Of a stretch of 17,548 bases of DNA, positions 16,801 through 17,548 are shown piece by piece. The notes beneath the pieces are model-generated. The model saw only the letters and a program-made list of their open reading frames with translations, did no database searches and was not told where the DNA came from. Origin of the DNA: an uncultured Bacteroides sp. (lineage in GTDB: Bacteria > Bacteroidota > Bacteroidia > Bacteroidales > Bacteroidaceae); assembly GCA_900556625.1 (NCBI GenBank), contig USPQ01000053.1, positions 1-17,548 of the forward strand, in the 5' to 3' direction. The position numbers and the translations under genes are program-made. The stretch's first letter is position 1, and every line of letters starts with the position of its first letter.

Positions 16801-16888
16801 TATCGCTATCATCGTTACTACAAGCGATGATACTCATACATGAGATAATGCTCAATAAGGTTATTGGTAAAAAATGTAATGCTTTCAT
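13853..16888 (-). CDS. Surface lipoprotein with five BACON-like domains and receptor-L/LRR-like repeats
   Basis: A 1011-aa protein. The signal peptide ends in lipobox IIAC (C23), followed by an acidic SNDDSDKK stretch, like Bacteroidota signals that place lipoproteins on the cell surface. Five BACON-like Ig-fold domains follow (about 50-132, 137-222, 228-314, 319-408, 412-497), each with W near its middle or an equivalent and closing with a strand such as VVTQ, HVYQ, KIIQ, FISQ or TIEQ. From ~520 to ~985 there are about 16 repeats of 20-39 residues with the core (I/V/L)xGxFxI and F-x-G-L-x-N-L-x-x-I, like receptor L-domain or leucine-rich solenoids. The likely role is ligand or adhesion binding at the surface. 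It is co-transcribed with the 61-aa gene 6 nt upstream. No enzyme domain is visible. Confidence 0.85.
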   Translation of the reverse strand: MKALHFLPITLLSIISCMSIIACSNDDSDKKNDEVVTIIPLGNSQRYFDNGLTFTSQSGSENIEFTCNGDWNVSVANTIGGETWCTVTPANGKAGEGGFTVNVVENKGYDDRNVTLTLTVGNIKKTIVVTQKQKEAILLTANKFELDNKGGKINLEVKTNINYTVTINETDKKWIKQVGSNTRALSSSTLTFDISPNEEYEKREGVIYITNGELTETVHVYQASGGVVMLTKNEYFISDKEQTIVVDIKSNFNFEVKMPNVDWISIAPSTKSMSSHTLYYIISPNEEYDSRESEIIFYDKSNVKLADTLKIIQAQKDAIIISKKEYEVNSKENTIEFEVNSNIDFNVSIPSAASKWIENITTTQTRGLTSHKVYLKINENTSTYGRSAKVAIKHTQSNVADTVFISQLGVPSLSPSSKTYHTYPKGGEISVSLTTNTNYTVEILGDAKEWITQPQTRGFREDILSFFVSENNGDKRTGEIKIISENKETESIITIEQDSYIHEGNISIWGNRNLQEIGERGYKQINGNLDILCFNDNKEDMITSLEVLNSITQINGDLILNNCDIENFNGLNQLRKIQGDFVIESLNNFNRIESFNGLDNLDEIGGDFIMKDRLPYNGEKSTVKSNFSRLKDFKGLENLKKIGGNFQLIGLGYFRYQNSPYYYNSFNELESFEGLERLTTIGGSFKISSEGNDKYVTFKKLSSLNNLTNLASIGGNFEIYAPEYEIAQLNTIELPTLKQINGYIYMRNGFYMGNKNRMNLVLENLEKLGGFECKSFTTLNAPKLKRIDEKLYIGVAASRVGSINAQEILNGLSAITYVGKDLRIDCSGIESFEPLGNLEFVGGDLIFDIGSSERNNLQSFTGFENLNTIGGRLIWGTGVSSAGSVSTYTSFSNIQSFQGFNNLSSIGGFRMSINYGDFSKFTSFAGLENLRQIKGDFTIEVEDSFWGLSDISALTNLETVEGSEFKIRGCYKLKDFTPLKQALTSYQGTFSTYSNGYNPTKAQILNGEGKQ

Positions 16889-16894
16889 AATCTG

Positions 16895-17080
16895 TTATTC
16901 TTTATTTAAAATACATTTCTCCATTAAATTAAAGACTTCTTTTTCATTCTTGTCATCGTAAACAATTTCTCCATTTGTAAGTACACCTAATTTAAGCCTT
17001 TCAAGCTCTGCTATAAAATGAGCTAACGCTTCTGCATCACACCGTTCTGGGGAAATTATTAGTTTGAATTTCTTTTCCAT
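16895..17080 (-). CDS. Hypothetical small protein (61 aa) leading the lipoprotein operon
   Basis: A soluble protein beginning MEKKFKLIISPERCDAEAL, with a helix (AEALAHFIAELERLKLG), a short strand pair (GVLTNGEIVYDD) and a terminal helix. No signal peptide. I do not recognise it. Its stop codon is 6 nt before the ATG of the 1011-aa lipoprotein, so the two genes form one transcript. A near-consensus box (TATCTTTA, 17116-17123) lies 35 nt upstream. A regulatory or unrelated role are both possible. Confidence 0.7.
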   Translation of the reverse strand: MEKKFKLIISPERCDAEALAHFIAELERLKLGVLTNGEIVYDDKNEKEVFNLMEKCILNKE

Positions 17081-17115
17081 GTAATCATAGTTATCTGTAA
17101 TCTTCTCATTCCCTT

Positions 17116-17123
17116 TAAAGATA
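17116..17123 (-). promoter_or_regulatory. Probable -7 box of the 61-aa/lipoprotein operon
   Basis: TATCTTTA on the minus strand differs from TAnnTTTG only in the last base. The same octamer lies upstream of the 323-aa gene (13324-13331). Confidence 0.45.
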
Positions 17124-17287
17124 ATGGTTTATTGATAAAGTGGGGAATTCACAGCAAAACACTGTCACTTTATATTAAATCATTGATTCCACTGCATTTA
17201 AGTGCTGATAAGTAATAATTGTTTTTCTTTTTGTGTCTATAGAATATTTATTATAGCCAGAGTTCCCTGCTGACTGTTATACAATAC

Positions 17288-17368
17288 AAAAAAGCGTGGA
17301 AACTATTGAATATTACCGTTATGAGGCTCTGGACTGCCCAAGAATGAGTAATAAACAATAGCCCACGC
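17288..17368 (-). ncRNA. Structured hairpin A with T6 tail, part of a paired structure; candidate ncRNA or terminator
   Basis: On the minus strand: lower stem GCGTGG/CCACGC (17363-17368 with 17294-17299) plus CTATTG/CAATAG, middle stem TATTAC/GTAATA, asymmetric internal loop (CATTCTT on one side, ATAAC on the other), upper stem GGGC/GCCT including a G:U, apical loop AGTCCAGA, then six T. The G:U favours the minus strand as RNA. The same layout occurs in hairpin B at 17418. No Rfam family was recognised. Confidence 0.55.
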
Positions 17369-17376
17369 CAGAAAAA

Positions 17377-17407
17377 TATATAGTTCATCCCTTAAGATGA
17401 ATATATA
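17377..17407. repeat. Central hairpin between the two structured hairpins
   Basis: TATATA (17377-17382) and TTCATC (17384-17389) pair with GATGAA (17396-17401) and TATATA (17402-17407), giving 12 bp with one bulged G and a 6-nt loop. It sits at the symmetry centre of the inverted hairpins A and B. Confidence 0.75.
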
Positions 17408-17417
17408 ACACTGACGT

Positions 17418-17490
17418 GAGCGTTCTTGCCTACTATCCTCATTCTTTGAAATTGTCCAGATTTCATAACAGGATAATATATCAAACGCTC
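17418..17490 (+). ncRNA. Structured hairpin B, same fold as A in opposite orientation
   Basis: On the plus strand: lower stem GAGCGTT/AACGCTC (17418-17424, 17484-17490), middle stem TATCCT/AGGATA (17434-17439, 17470-17475), internal loop CATTCTT and TAAC, upper stem TGAAAT/ATTTCA (17447-17452, 17460-17465), apical loop TGTCCAG. All pairs are Watson-Crick. No T-tract follows. Loops are shared with hairpin A while stems differ. Confidence 0.55.
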
Positions 17491-17506
17491 TTCGTTAACT
17501 ATGTCC

Positions 17507-17536
17507 TTTCAGAACTATCTCCATAGAAGTCTGAAA
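17507..17536. repeat. Hairpin near the window edge
   Basis: TTTCAGA (17507-17513) pairs with TCTGAAA (17530-17536), and CTAT/ATAG pair inside with loop CTCC. It belongs to the same hairpin cluster; its role is unknown because the window ends at 17548. The stretch 17124-17287, between the operon promoter and hairpin A, holds no gene I can support. Confidence 0.6.
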
Positions 17537-17548
17537 TTGCTACAAAGT

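Larger units (their letters stand above)
11008..17548. mobile_element. Probable integrated element, left end only; right end outside window
   Basis: Boundary evidence is the truncated tRNA-Ala 3' fragment. Because the tRNA reads on the minus strand, the element must lie to its right, where the DNA becomes visibly AT-rich and genes change to ParB-like, unknown and surface-lipoprotein types. No integrase, relaxase, replication or phage structural gene is visible in these 6.5 kb. The type of element (ICE, island, prophage or satellite) cannot be decided. The first ~320 bp (11054-11373) hold no convincing gene, only short direct repeats and a terminator. Confidence 0.65.

Overview
The window looks like a chromosomal segment of a Bacteroides-type organism (Bacteroidota). 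The evidence is a SusC/SusD pair, lipoproteins with an N-terminal Cys in a Bacteroidota-style lipobox, several promoters of the TAnnTTTG (-7) type, weak Shine-Dalgarno sequences, and housekeeping genes that read as Bacteroides orthologues. Species cannot be fixed from the sequence alone.

Left part, about 1-10,960 (ordinary chromosome). The minus strand carries pheS, an MFS transporter, nth and the 5' part of pgk. MFS and nth overlap by ATGA, and pgk has its own promoter. Upstream on the same strand lies a SusC/SusD outer-membrane uptake pair with no hydrolase, sigma/anti-sigma or hybrid two-component gene beside it in the window. Divergent from susC, across an intergenic region with a perfect 11-bp dyad, is an exported protein ending in a TonB C-terminal-like domain. 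After it comes about 530 bp without a gene, holding an octamer family (CTATCACC) and two different tandem arrays that both have a 22-bp period. A small acidic 70-aa gene with its own terminator follows.

Right part, about 11,008-17,548 (probable integrated element). At 11,008 the sequence contains the 3' part (anticodon loop GGC, T-arm, 3' acceptor strand) of a minus-strand tRNA-Ala gene with no matching 5' half. To its right the DNA turns AT-rich and the genes become ParB-like, unknown, or surface-lipoprotein genes. This is the signature of the end of an element integrated in a tRNA gene. The intact tRNA, the integrase and the other end are expected beyond the right edge; no integrase is visible. 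The cargo is a ParB/Srx-like protein, an unknown 323-aa protein, a 57-aa basic protein on the plus strand between two related terminator hairpins, and a two-gene unit of a 61-aa protein and a 1011-aa lipoprotein. The lipoprotein has five BACON-like domains followed by about sixteen receptor-L/LRR-like repeats.

The most unusual signal is at the right edge (17,288-17,540). Two ~75-nt hairpins in opposite orientation share the same fold and the same loop sequences but have different, compensating stems. They flank a central 12-bp hairpin. This looks like a conserved structured RNA or DNA element that I cannot assign to a known family.
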